Shown here: piece after piece, positions 1 through 7,618 of the stretch
Numbering within the stretch: the stretch's first letter is position 1
Layout of the letters: each line of letters begins with the position of its first letter
Position numbers and translations under genes: made by a program
Assembly (NCBI RefSeq): GCF_900109655.1
Contig: NZ_FOAT01000003.1
Location: 138,321-202,320 of the forward strand
Length of the DNA stretch: 64,000 nt
Reading direction: 5' to 3'
DNA from: Hominimerdicola alba
GTDB taxonomy: Bacteria; Bacillota; Clostridia; Oscillospirales; Ruminococcaceae
Notes under the pieces: generated by a model
Database searches by the model: none
What the model saw: only the letters and a program-made list of their open reading frames with translations
Told to the model about the DNA's origin: nothing

Positions 1-190
1 GAACTTTTTTGCCATCGAAGCAGTCCCTCAGTTCAGCTACTGTGACTGTTTTGTCCATACCCTCGGGAACTATCCCCTCAGCAGGAAAATAACTCAGTTC
101 AGCAAGTATCAGCGCGTCCACCGCATTGAACGGCGATACCGAAAATGGCAGATCGCCCCGCCAATCCAGATAATCAAGAATGTTAGCCAT
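1..190 (-). CDS. DUF2974 (Mbeg1-like) protein, N-terminal fragment
   Basis: This is the first 63 codons of a minus-strand gene whose remainder lies before the window. The protein starts MANILDYLDWRGDLPFSVSP and continues with FNAVDALILAEL. That opening resembles DUF2974/Mbeg1-like proteins, a group related to alpha/beta-hydrolase lipases, as I recall it. The ATG at 190 follows a strong GGAGGAG ribosome binding site. The catalytic part is not in the window, so enzymatic activity cannot be judged. Confidence 0.6.
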   Translation of the reverse strand, partial: MANILDYLDWRGDLPFSVSPFNAVDALILAELSYFPAEGIVPEGMDKTVTVAELRDCFDGKKV

Positions 191-296
191 ACCCATCTCC
201 TCCGCTGATATTATAACATATATTTATAAAAATGTAAAGATATTATGTACAGCAAAAATCGCGTAAAACGGTAAGAAAGATAGCTTTTGATCAGGG

Positions 297-407
297 TTTT
301 CGCGAAAAGATCCTAGGCAGGACAAGTTCGGTGCAGTCAATATTAGCCAATTTCGCGGCAAAAAACTGCGCACTAAACATATTATGCCGCTAATCAAAGC
401 GGGCGGT
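297..407. repeat. Intergenic repeat R0 (two modules shared with 11.7 kb and 43.0 kb)
   Basis: The 191-487 gap holds no gene. Positions 297-339 begin with the palindrome TTTTCGCGAAAA and match 11709-11751 at about 36 of 43 bases by eye. Positions 349-407 resemble 42982-43041: both start with TTTCGCGGCA and contain AATCAAAGCG with a similar layout between. This is a degraded member of the structured repeat mosaic described at 11.7, 43.0 and 47.1 kb. Confidence 0.6.
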
Positions 408-411
408 CATC

Positions 412-457
412 AAAAAAAGCCATAGCACATCCGACCACGCGCCGGAAATACTATGGC
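412..457 (-). terminator. Rho-independent terminator of ptsI
   Basis: On the minus strand the stem GCCATAG...CTATGGC (arms 451-457 and 419-425) is followed by seven T residues. It lies 30 bases beyond the ptsI stop codon. Confidence 0.8.
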
Positions 458-487
458 TTATTCCTTTTATATAAGTCAGCACAGCAA

Positions 488-2161
488 TCAGTAATGCAGC
501 ACCCTCTGTATATTGCTGTGTACCTGACGCCTGTCGCTGAGATTCAGACTGCGTATCATTCGCCTTACGGGAAGTATCTGCGGAGGCGCAACGGAAAGTG
601 AATCCAGCTGCATATCCAATAGTATCTCCGTCAGCGAAAGGTCAGCACCCATCTCGCCGCAAAGACATACCTTTATGCCCTTGCTGTGAGCGTTGTCAAC
701 AACAAGCTTTATCATTCTCAGCACCGCCAGATGATTCGGCGGAACAACATTTTCGTAGTTGGGGTTCTGCCTGTCTATCGCCAAAGTGTACTGTTCAAGA
801 TCATTGGTGCCTATGCTGAAAAAGTCTACCTCACGCGCCAGAAGATCGCTTATCATCACTGCCGCGGGAGTCTCTATCATTACACCAAGCTCAACATCGT
901 TGCCGAAAGGTATGTGCTTGCTCAGAAGCTCGTCCTTTACCTTGTGCATGATGTCCTTTACGCGGAAGACCTCGTCTACATCTATTATCATGGGTATGAG
1001 TATCGAAAGCTTGCCGTAAGCCGAAGCCCTCAGCAGCGCCCTAAGCTGTGTCTTGAATATGTCCTGTCTGCGAAGACAAAGCCTTACCGCCCTCATTCCA
1101 AGAGCAGGATTCTCTTCCTTGTCAAGACAGAAATAGTCAGCCGTCTTGTCCGCACCGATATCCAGCGTGCGTATAACAACACGCTTGCCTTTCATGTCCT
1201 CAACAACTCTGCGGTAATTGTAGAACAGCTCCTCCTCATCGGGAAAACTATCCCTCTGCAGATACAGGAACTCCGACCTCAGCAGACCTATGCCACCCGC
1301 ATCGTTCTCAATGGCAGATTCCAGATCCCCAAGACCGCCGATGTTGGCATATACCTCTATCTCTCTGCCGTCGCGGGTGACGTTCTTCCTGCCCTTCAGC
1401 CTCTGAAGAAGCTCGCTCTTTCGCTCTTCCTCTTCCTCGCGCCTTGCCAGCTTCATCTGGGTCTCGTTGTCGGGCTCGATGTAGATAACTCCGTCATAGC
1501 CGTCAACTATCGCGAACCGTCCGTCGAAATCTTCAAGCTTCACATCGCCCAGACCTATCAGCGCAGGTATGTTCATAGTCCTTGCCAGTATGGCAGTATG
1601 TGAATTTATCGAACCGCCCATGGTGCAGAAAGCCGCAACTTTCGTCTTGTCAAGGGTCGCCGTCTCACTGGGCAGAAGATCTTCCGCACATATTATGGAT
1701 ATGTCGTCCAGCACGAATTCCTTAGCTGACAGATTCTGTAATTGCCTTATTATCCTCTCCGAAGCATCATAAACATCGGCGCTTCTCTCGCGGATATACT
1801 CCGAATCGCCCTGACGCATAAGATCAGCCAGTATCTGGGAAGTCTTAGCCACCGCATATTCGGCGTTCAGCCTTTCATCGAATATCAGACCTCGCACACC
1901 ACGCTCGTACTGGCTGTCGCTGAGTATAAGCTCGTGTATATAGAAAATCGCCGCATCGGTCTCACCGATCTCCTCGGCAGTCTTTGCACGCAGGATACGC
2001 AGTTCTTCAACAGCGCCCTCCTTGGCGTTCATATATCTGTCCCATTCTTTTTCGGGATCGTTTATTTTTATCTTGGTAACGCTGACTTGGTCACGCTGAT
2101 AAAAGCTGATGATGCCTCTCGCGATACCACGGTATACAGATCTACCTCGCAGTGTGACCAT
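488..2161 (-). CDS. ptsI: Phosphoenolpyruvate-protein phosphotransferase (PTS enzyme I)
   Basis: Enzyme I of the sugar phosphotransferase system takes phosphate from phosphoenolpyruvate onto a histidine and passes it to HPr in the cytoplasm. The protein has about 557 residues, near the usual 570. The phosphohistidine is His188 in GGSINSHTAILAR; this differs from the common GGxTSHxAI form but keeps the His. The C-terminal barrel has the catalytic Cys501 in VCLCGEMGAD. A GTG at 2170 is in frame but overlaps the ribosome binding site GGAGGTG, so the ATG at 2161, eight bases after GGAGG, is the better start. ptsH and sugar-specific EII genes are not nearby. The gene appears to be a single transcript with its own promoter and terminator. 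Confidence 0.93.
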   Translation of the reverse strand: MVTLRGRSVYRGIARGIISFYQRDQVSVTKIKINDPEKEWDRYMNAKEGAVEELRILRAKTAEEIGETDAAIFYIHELILSDSQYERGVRGLIFDERLNAEYAVAKTSQILADLMRQGDSEYIRERSADVYDASERIIRQLQNLSAKEFVLDDISIICAEDLLPSETATLDKTKVAAFCTMGGSINSHTAILARTMNIPALIGLGDVKLEDFDGRFAIVDGYDGVIYIEPDNETQMKLARREEEEERKSELLQRLKGRKNVTRDGREIEVYANIGGLGDLESAIENDAGGIGLLRSEFLYLQRDSFPDEEELFYNYRRVVEDMKGKRVVIRTLDIGADKTADYFCLDKEENPALGMRAVRLCLRRQDIFKTQLRALLRASAYGKLSILIPMIIDVDEVFRVKDIMHKVKDELLSKHIPFGNDVELGVMIETPAAVMISDLLAREVDFFSIGTNDLEQYTLAIDRQNPNYENVVPPNHLAVLRMIKLVVDNAHSKGIKVCLCGEMGADLSLTEILLDMQLDSLSVAPPQILPVRRMIRSLNLSDRRQVHSNIQRVLHY

Positions 2162-2211
2162 GCAGTTCACCTCCGTTCAATGTGTTAAACAGGTCATAAC
2201 TCTACATCTTA

Positions 2212-2240
2212 ATTATAACACATTCACTCATGGTTAAAAA
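2212..2240 (-). promoter_or_regulatory. Sigma-A promoter of ptsI
   Basis: On the minus strand a perfect TATAAT (2212-2217) lies 17 bases from a weak -35, TTTTTA (2235-2240). It is about 50 bases upstream of the ptsI start. Confidence 0.65.
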
Positions 2241-2794
2241 GGCTGATTTGATTTGTTTACATTTGCGACACACTTTTTGTCATTTTAAAATATTATCAAA
2301 CTATAATTTTGTTTGTTTTAAACAATTTTATATGGGATATTTTTCCATATCCAACAGCAAAAGAGGTAGATTCGCCCCTGATAGATATGCTCTCACTCTA
2401 AATTACACTAAATTAACACCCCGTGACTGCTCCCGTTTTCCCGATGATCTTCCATATTATCCACCCCGCCCCTTTTGTACACCCTGCACATGAAGCCAAC
2501 TCTGATATTGTGCAAACAAATGTTTTTTCTTTTTACTCGGACATATTTCTGCAAGAGTTGTACAAAAACGTACAACTTTTCCGCTGTTTTTACTGATAGT
2601 GAAAGAGGTTTTTCGCACAGCTCCCCCGCAAAAAGCAAACGGAACATCTATATATGGTTTAGGTACGCACGATGGCAGGCTGCGCCCGTCTGTGACTACG
2701 GCACATAGGGCACGTGTCATACTGTACCGACCGGCAGTATCTGATGTCAGACTTTTTGGTGTGCGGATAACATAACTTTTATTTTCCCTATCTC
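2241..2794. other. Non-coding gap between ptsI and yaaT
   Basis: The 2162-2888 gap separates divergent genes. It is AT-rich at the ptsI end. Short open frames on both strands lack ribosome binding sites and recognisable protein features. An inverted repeat AGTTGTAC...GTACAACT (about 2555-2580) could be an operator or part of a small RNA; no promoter clearly assigns it to a transcript. Nothing else is evident. Confidence 0.5.
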
Positions 2795-2823
2795 TTTACT
2801 TTTGGGGAGATATGTGCTATAAT
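2795..2823 (+). promoter_or_regulatory. Sigma-A promoter of the yaaT operon
   Basis: TTTACT (2795-2800), a 17-base spacer, then TATAAT (2818-2823) preceded by TGC, an extended -10. It lies about 60 bases before the yaaT start. Confidence 0.85.
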
Positions 2824-2888
2824 AATAAAGTATGTACGGTGAGCTTGTATGTTTGGCTCATCAAAAGCTGAAACAGAAAGGAAAACAT

Positions 2889-3752
2889 ATGCTCAAGATA
2901 ATCGGTGTGCGCTTCAAAAGCGTTGGCAAAATATATTATTTCGACCCGGGCGATACCGAACTGAAAAACGGTGATAAGGTCATTGTTGAAACTTCCCGCG
3001 GTGTTGAATGCGGCGAGGTCGTTATGACCGACAGAGAGATAGATGAAACAAGCTTCAAGAACCCAATAAAGCCAATAATCAAAAAGGCTGACGAACGCGA
3101 TCTCAAAACGATAGAACGCAATAAGCAGAGAGAGCAGGAAGCCTTTGAGATATGCAAACAGAAGATCGAAGCCCATAAACTGAATATGGATCTCATTGAT
3201 GTTGAATGTACTTTCAGCAACAATAAAATGCTTTTCTATTTTACCGCTGAAAACAGAGTTGACTTCAGAGAGCTGGTAAAAGATCTGGCAAGCGTTTTCA
3301 GAACAAGGATAGAGCTCAGACAGATAGGCGTGCGTGACGAAGCTAAAATGCTCGGCGGTCTGGGCATCTGCGGACAGCCATTCTGCTGTTCAAGATTCTT
3401 AGGTGATTTCCAGCCCGTTTCCATTAAAATGGCAAAAGAGCAGGGACTCAGCCTTAACCCCACCAAGATCAGCGGCTGCTGCGGCAGACTTATGTGCTGC
3501 CTTAAATACGAGCAGGACAGCTACGAAGATCTGCTGAAACATACCCCCAAGGTGGGCGCGATAGTCAAGACCACCGACGGCAAGGGCGTTGTTCAGGAAG
3601 TCAATCTGCTGACAGGCAAGCTGAGAGTAAAGATAGACCGCTCCGATAACGTCATCACCGTCAAGAAGGAAGACGTTGAAGTCCTCAAGGACGGCAATAT
3701 CAAGATCGATAAGAACGAGCTCAAGGCTCTTAAAGGACTGGAGGGTAAGTAA
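2889..3752 (+). CDS. yaaT: PSP1-domain protein, RicT/YaaT family
   Basis: This 287-residue protein matches the PSP1/YaaT family. In Bacillus, RicT/YaaT joins RicA and RicF in a complex carrying iron-sulfur clusters that stimulates RNase Y-dependent mRNA maturation and phosphorelay steps. The family's cysteine-rich core is visible as GICGQPFCCSRFLGDF followed by SGCCGRLMCCLKYE. The start at 2889 (MLKIIGVRF) has AAAGGAAAAC just before it; an in-frame ATG at 2832 would add 19 residues that do not look like the family and has no ribosome binding site. The stop abuts the ATG of the next gene, so translation is probably coupled. It is the first gene of a four-gene operon. Confidence 0.88.
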   Translation: MLKIIGVRFKSVGKIYYFDPGDTELKNGDKVIVETSRGVECGEVVMTDREIDETSFKNPIKPIIKKADERDLKTIERNKQREQEAFEICKQKIEAHKLNMDLIDVECTFSNNKMLFYFTAENRVDFRELVKDLASVFRTRIELRQIGVRDEAKMLGGLGICGQPFCCSRFLGDFQPVSIKMAKEQGLSLNPTKISGCCGRLMCCLKYEQDSYEDLLKHTPKVGAIVKTTDGKGVVQEVNLLTGKLRVKIDRSDNVITVKKEDVEVLKDGNIKIDKNELKALKGLEGK

Positions 3753-4382
3753 ATGCCGTCATCACCCGTGCATCTGCTGCTGGCATACAGAATGGCAGAC
3801 AGTCTTAATGTAAAAAATAAGGCAGATTTCCTGGTGGGCGCCATCGCCCCCGACTGCGTGAACTACGGTCAGGAGCAGGCAAGCGAGGAAGTCAGATATA
3901 CGGCTCATATCCGCGATAAGGATTACGATGTATGGAAAGCAAAGCTTAAAGCTTTCGCCGCGGATAACGCCGAAAAGTTCGCTGAAAATAAAGACTTCCT
4001 CCGCGGATACCTTTTCCACTGCTGGTCTGATATAGCCTGGGACGAAGCTGTTCAGCCCAAGATATTCGAGTTTCTCGGCACACTGGGCTACGGCTATGAC
4101 GATATGACAAAGCAGAAATGGCAGGAGCTTTACCGCTTCAACAGCCTTGCAGTAAAAAGCGGGGAATATGCTGAGTGCACAAAGCTTGTGAAGCAGGGCA
4201 CACCTGTGGATATAGCAGGCTGTTCCGCAGAACTTATCACAAAGTACGCGGCATATGTAGCCGATGACTACCGCGATAAGATATTCGATGAAAAACCCCT
4301 CTTCCTCAGCGATGCCCATATAGCCGCAACAGTTCAGCAGATGAACGAGGCAGGCTACAGCGACGAACTCAGAAAGATCTGA
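3753..4382 (+). CDS. Zinc-dependent phospholipase C-like protein
   Basis: The 209-residue protein resembles the zinc-dependent phospholipase C / S1-P1 nuclease-fold family. Family-type metal ligands appear in order: an N-terminal His in SPVHLLLAYRMAD, Asp in GAIAPDCVNYG, His in YTAHIRDKD, then HCWSDIAWD. No signal peptide is visible, so unlike secreted clostridial phospholipases it is probably cytoplasmic. Its substrate cannot be inferred. It begins at the base after the yaaT stop codon and is followed 69 bases later by a small membrane protein gene. Metal-binding hydrolase is the safe call; phospholipase activity is only a family label. Confidence 0.7.
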   Translation: MPSSPVHLLLAYRMADSLNVKNKADFLVGAIAPDCVNYGQEQASEEVRYTAHIRDKDYDVWKAKLKAFAADNAEKFAENKDFLRGYLFHCWSDIAWDEAVQPKIFEFLGTLGYGYDDMTKQKWQELYRFNSLAVKSGEYAECTKLVKQGTPVDIAGCSAELITKYAAYVADDYRDKIFDEKPLFLSDAHIAATVQQMNEAGYSDELRKI

Positions 4383-4451
4383 AAGAAAAACAACAGTAAC
4401 AAAAGATACTGAGTAGAACTCAGAAAAAATTAGAAAACGGAGATGTTTGAA

Positions 4452-4808
4452 ATGTTGATGTCATTAACGGAGACCACAACCGCAACACAGAACGTGTTCA
4501 CACCCTTCCCTTTTGCCATGCATCTGGGATTCTGCATCGCAGCTACCATAGTATATGGTATATACCTTATTAAGCAGAAGACTATACAGCATCTGCTGCT
4601 GCTGCTTGCCTGCGACCTAACTTTTATCACCCAGATAAATACTTCCAAGCCTGCCCTGACTTTCCTGTTCATCGCAGAGGTAGTACTGCTGCTGGGCGCT
4701 GCTGTTTTCTCAATAAAGTACAGCAGAGATCAGAAAGCTGCCGAAAAGGAAAAGAAAAAAGCCCCCAAGCAGAACGGCGACGCTGTTGATAACGCTTTTG
4801 AGGACTGA
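4452..4808 (+). CDS. Small membrane protein of unknown function
   Basis: I do not recognise this 118-residue protein. Three hydrophobic stretches are visible, around LGFCIAATIVYGIYL, HLLLLLACDLTFI and FLFIAEVVLLLGAAVF, followed by a lysine-rich cytoplasmic tail (KAAEKEKKKAPKQ) and an acidic end. An in-frame ATG at 4443 directly abuts GGAG (4439-4442), so the ATG at 4452, nine bases downstream, is the likely start. It lies between the phospholipase-like gene and a dehydrogenase that begins three bases after its stop, so it is translated in the operon. Confidence 0.7.
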   Translation: MLMSLTETTTATQNVFTPFPFAMHLGFCIAATIVYGIYLIKQKTIQHLLLLLACDLTFITQINTSKPALTFLFIAEVVLLLGAAVFSIKYSRDQKAAEKEKKKAPKQNGDAVDNAFED

Positions 4809-4811
4809 TAT

Positions 4812-5771
4812 ATGAAAATAGTTATCCTTGACAGCGAAACAGTTTCCCGCGGCGGAGATGTGAGCCTTGATGGCATAACCTCCCTTGGCGAAAGCGAGGT
4901 CTACGGCTTCACCCCCAACGATGAAGTAGCTGATAAGATAGGCGATGCCGATGCAGTGATATGCAATAAGTGCCTTATCACCGAAGAGGTATTCAGCAAA
5001 TGCCCCAACCTTAAATATGTGGGACTTTTCGCCACGGGCTACAATAACGTTGACCTCAAAGCCGCCGATAAGCACGGCGCTTCCGTGTGCAACGTGCCCG
5101 CATATTCTACGGATTCGGTGGCACAGCATACCTTCGCGCTGATACTCAATCACTTCAATAAAATAAGAGCCTATGCCGATACCGTGGATAACGGCGACTG
5201 GGTGAACTACAAGCTGTTCACCTACTTCTATATACCTACCTACGAGCTGAAAGGCATGAGGATAGGCATTATCGGCTACGGCAGCATAGGCAGGCGCGTG
5301 GCTGAGATAGCAAGAGTTTTCGGCATGGAAGTTGTGACCTATACACGCTCTCCCGAAAAAGTGGGCGAGGGCGCAAAGGCTGTCAGCCTTGATGAACTGC
5401 TCAGAACAAGCGATGTAGTTACTATGCACTGTCCGCTGAACGAGCAGACCAAGGAAATGATAAACAAAGAAGCTCTTGAAAAAATGAAGCCCACCGCGTA
5501 TTTTGTCAATACAGCAAGAGGCGGAGTCGTCAACGAGCATGACCTTGCAGATGCGCTTAATAACGAAGTCATCGCAGGCGCAGGAATAGATGCCCTGACC
5601 TTTGAACCTATGCGCGAGGATTGTCCTTTGAGAAACGCAAAGAACGCGACAATAACTCCCCATATCGCATGGGCACCCAAACAGACAAGGATACGTCTGC
5701 TTGAAGTAGTATCCGCAAACCTGAAAGCATGGATAAACGGCGAACCACAGAATGTGGTAAATGGTAAATAA
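4812..5771 (+). CDS. D-2-hydroxyacid dehydrogenase
   Basis: An NAD-dependent 2-hydroxyacid dehydrogenase of 319 residues, the usual length. The Rossmann motif GYGSIG is at 155-160. The catalytic Arg-Glu-His triad is Arg236 (NTARGG), Glu265 (TFEP) and His284 (TPHIAWAP). The sequence is closest in style to glycerate/hydroxypyruvate reductases, but the substrate (glycerate, lactate or a branched hydroxyacid) cannot be fixed from sequence. It is the last gene of the operon starting at 2889 and is followed by a strong terminator. Confidence 0.88.
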   Translation: MKIVILDSETVSRGGDVSLDGITSLGESEVYGFTPNDEVADKIGDADAVICNKCLITEEVFSKCPNLKYVGLFATGYNNVDLKAADKHGASVCNVPAYSTDSVAQHTFALILNHFNKIRAYADTVDNGDWVNYKLFTYFYIPTYELKGMRIGIIGYGSIGRRVAEIARVFGMEVVTYTRSPEKVGEGAKAVSLDELLRTSDVVTMHCPLNEQTKEMINKEALEKMKPTAYFVNTARGGVVNEHDLADALNNEVIAGAGIDALTFEPMREDCPLRNAKNATITPHIAWAPKQTRIRLLEVVSANLKAWINGEPQNVVNGK

Positions 5772-5777
5772 AATTAT

Positions 5778-5814
5778 CACCCCGAAGCGATAGAGAACCG
5801 CTTCGGGGTGTTTT
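5778..5814. terminator. Terminator of the yaaT operon, probably bidirectional
   Basis: A perfect 12-bp stem, CACCCCGAAGCG with CGCTTCGGGGTG (5778-5789 and 5799-5810), is followed by TTTT on the plus strand. It sits between convergent genes and has A residues on its other side, so it could also stop the minus-strand gene at 5818. Confidence 0.88.
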
Positions 5815-5817
5815 AAT

Positions 5818-7146
5818 TCAGCTTATCAGCCAATTAAGTATCTCAAAATCAGGGTTGGTATCACCGTTGATAAATTCTACTGTGACAGTATGCTCCGCTG
5901 TTTCATCTGAAGAGAATATCTCATCAGACTTTGGATAACTGCCCCAGCCCCCGGAAAAATCTCCGTCAACGATGACTGCCGCATTGTCGTCAACCTTTAC
6001 AGCGATCGAACCAAAAGTACCGTTGACATTTTTATTATAGAGTATACCCAGATTCTTACACTTTATCTTGAAAACAGCCGAACCGCCTGTCTTTGAGCCC
6101 CAGCCGCCGTTGAAGCTGCCGAACTGCGCTTTTTCAGTGAAAGTTCCCTCATCGACCACTTCTACCAGCTCGGGGGTATCGGCTGAACCAAGAGTAGCCC
6201 CTGCGAATCTGTCACCTGTGGGGGATACTACTGCCGCAGGGTCAAAGGTAGTAACTTCCTTGCTTTCGTTTTCAAGGTCGCCCTTCACCTGATCAAAGAG
6301 GTTCAGCACGCACTGTGCCATTACAGCGTGACCCGCATCGTTGGGGTGAACATTGTCGTTTGAAGTATCTTTCCACTGGAAATTGCCCGCATCTATCTCG
6401 GGAATTATTGCATCGTGATAAGATATCATTGGCAGATCATAGGTCTCAGCGACTTTCAGGTGAGAACCCTGCGGAGAACCGCCGCCCTCGGTGGAAGGCT
6501 CAATAAGAATGACCGCGGGCTGATTTTCAAGGGCAAGACAGTACCTTACAAGGCTGTCCATGGTCGCCTGATAAAGTTCGTTATCCTGATCGTTGATAAA
6601 TTCTATAAAAATGATATCCGAATCTTGTGGGACATCGCGGTAAGCCCTGTGCACGGCGAGGTATGAATCCGTTGCGCCTATGCCCGCATTAGTACCCAGC
6701 ACGTACAGGCTGAGGTTTTCCTCCCACCATGCGGTGATGAGGTTCGTGTACTGCTTTGCCGAGCCCGAAGCTCCCGACCCTGCGGTTATGGAATCGCCGA
6801 GATAGCAGATGTTTGTTACTGCCTTGGGGTCATCGACCGCACGCTGTATCTTTGCCGCAAGGCGTGAAGTATCCCCGCGGTTCAGCAGTGATCTTGCCAG
6901 CATATTCTCGGTAGCGCCCTGTGTGAAATCGTAAGCGCCATCGTTTACTGGGTACTCAGCCAGAAGTTTCTCCGAAGCTGATTTTTCGGCGGGTTCATCG
7001 GTCGAGGTATCTCCGCTTGCGGAAGTATCTGCCTTGGAGGTGTTTTCTGTCGTTTTGGAATCGACCTTAGAAGAACCCCCGCCACAGCCTGCAAAAGCCG
7101 CCCCGCAGACCATCAGCGAAAGAATGAGTGCAAGTTTCTTTTTCAT
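5818..7146 (-). CDS. SGNH/GDSL-family hydrolase lipoprotein
   Basis: A 442-residue surface lipoprotein with a lipobox ending AFAGC at Cys21 and a Ser/Thr/Asp-rich linker to about residue 60. The SGNH domain shows block I LGDSIT with nucleophile Ser119, a conserved Asn in EFINDQD near 184, and the Asp264-His267 pair in DNVHPND. Such enzymes are often acetyl esterases on plant polysaccharides or cell envelope; the substrate is not determinable. Residues about 310-442 look like a separate Gly/Trp-rich beta domain. The ORF is open 99 codons further upstream, but the ATG at 7146 has AAAGGAAAGATC before it and is the only start that gives a proper signal peptide. It has its own promoter and a long hairpin leader. 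Confidence 0.85.
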   Translation of the reverse strand: MKKKLALILSLMVCGAAFAGCGGGSSKVDSKTTENTSKADTSASGDTSTDEPAEKSASEKLLAEYPVNDGAYDFTQGATENMLARSLLNRGDTSRLAAKIQRAVDDPKAVTNICYLGDSITAGSGASGSAKQYTNLITAWWEENLSLYVLGTNAGIGATDSYLAVHRAYRDVPQDSDIIFIEFINDQDNELYQATMDSLVRYCLALENQPAVILIEPSTEGGGSPQGSHLKVAETYDLPMISYHDAIIPEIDAGNFQWKDTSNDNVHPNDAGHAVMAQCVLNLFDQVKGDLENESKEVTTFDPAAVVSPTGDRFAGATLGSADTPELVEVVDEGTFTEKAQFGSFNGGWGSKTGGSAVFKIKCKNLGILYNKNVNGTFGSIAVKVDDNAAVIVDGDFSGGWGSYPKSDEIFSSDETAEHTVTVEFINGDTNPDFEILNWLIS

Positions 7147-7154
7147 ATGATCTT

Positions 7155-7281
7155 TCCTTTCATATTTTATAGTAAACGACATATTGATTTCTACATTCAT
7201 CGCTCGCAGACGCTGTGATTTTTGTGGCTGTGAGCGATGAATGTCCTGAAATATATGTCGTTTACGATAATATCCTTTCAT
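7155..7281. mobile_element. Hairpin (MITE-like) element with 9-bp flanking repeats
   Basis: The 109-bp segment 7164-7272 has near-perfect terminal inverted repeats: TTATAGTAAACGACATAT at 7167-7184 and its complement with one mismatch at 7253-7270. An inner stem pairs 7193-7209 with 7228-7244. It is bounded by the same 9 bases, TCCTTTCAT, at 7155-7163 and 7273-7281, which looks like a target duplication. The left copy supplies the ribosome binding site of the SGNH gene. As RNA the element is a long hairpin in that gene's leader. A single related end, TTTATAGTAAATGACATAT, stands at 7580-7598. Confidence 0.65.
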
Positions 7282-7311
7282 GCCGTTTCCGGCTATCCCT
7301 CTGATACTTGT

Positions 7312-7340
7312 ATTATAGCACACAATTTTGCAAAAGTAAA
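7312..7340 (-). promoter_or_regulatory. Sigma-A promoter of the SGNH lipoprotein gene
   Basis: On the minus strand TTTACT (7335-7340), a 17-base spacer and TATAAT (7312-7317) with upstream TGC. Transcription would start near 7305 and pass through the hairpin element before the gene. Confidence 0.85.
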
Positions 7341-7539
7341 GATATTCCGAGATTAATTTTCTTATATTTTTCTTCCGTTCCCCTGCCCTGTTTTCCAAAC
7401 AGACCCGCCTGCATCCCCCGCCGACAGCTGTAAGTTTCATCATTCAAGATATGCGAATATCATATAACCGCCTTGTGCATAGTGCTGAAAATATCAGTTT
7501 AATTTTGTCCTGTTGCATATAGCATAAATTTCCCAAAAA

Positions 7540-7548
7540 TGTTATAAT
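7540..7548 (+). promoter_or_regulatory. Extended -10 promoter of the adaptor/permease operon
   Basis: TGTTATAAT is an extended -10 element with no good -35 at the normal distance. It lies about 70 bases before the next plus-strand gene. Confidence 0.5.
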
Positions 7549-7618
7549 TAGGTAGTATGCAATAATTGTTATGCGACTATTTATAGTAAATGACATATAA
7601 AGACTTTCGGAGGAACAC

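Noticed and set aside
686-1603. A 305-codon open frame on the plus strand
   Set aside because: It lies wholly opposite ptsI, which has clear active-site motifs; the translation has no domain-like features and no ribosome binding site.
2408-2720. Two overlapping minus-strand frames of 79 and 87 codons
   Set aside because: They lie in the non-coding gap before yaaT, overlap each other in different frames, and show neither a ribosome binding site nor recognisable composition.
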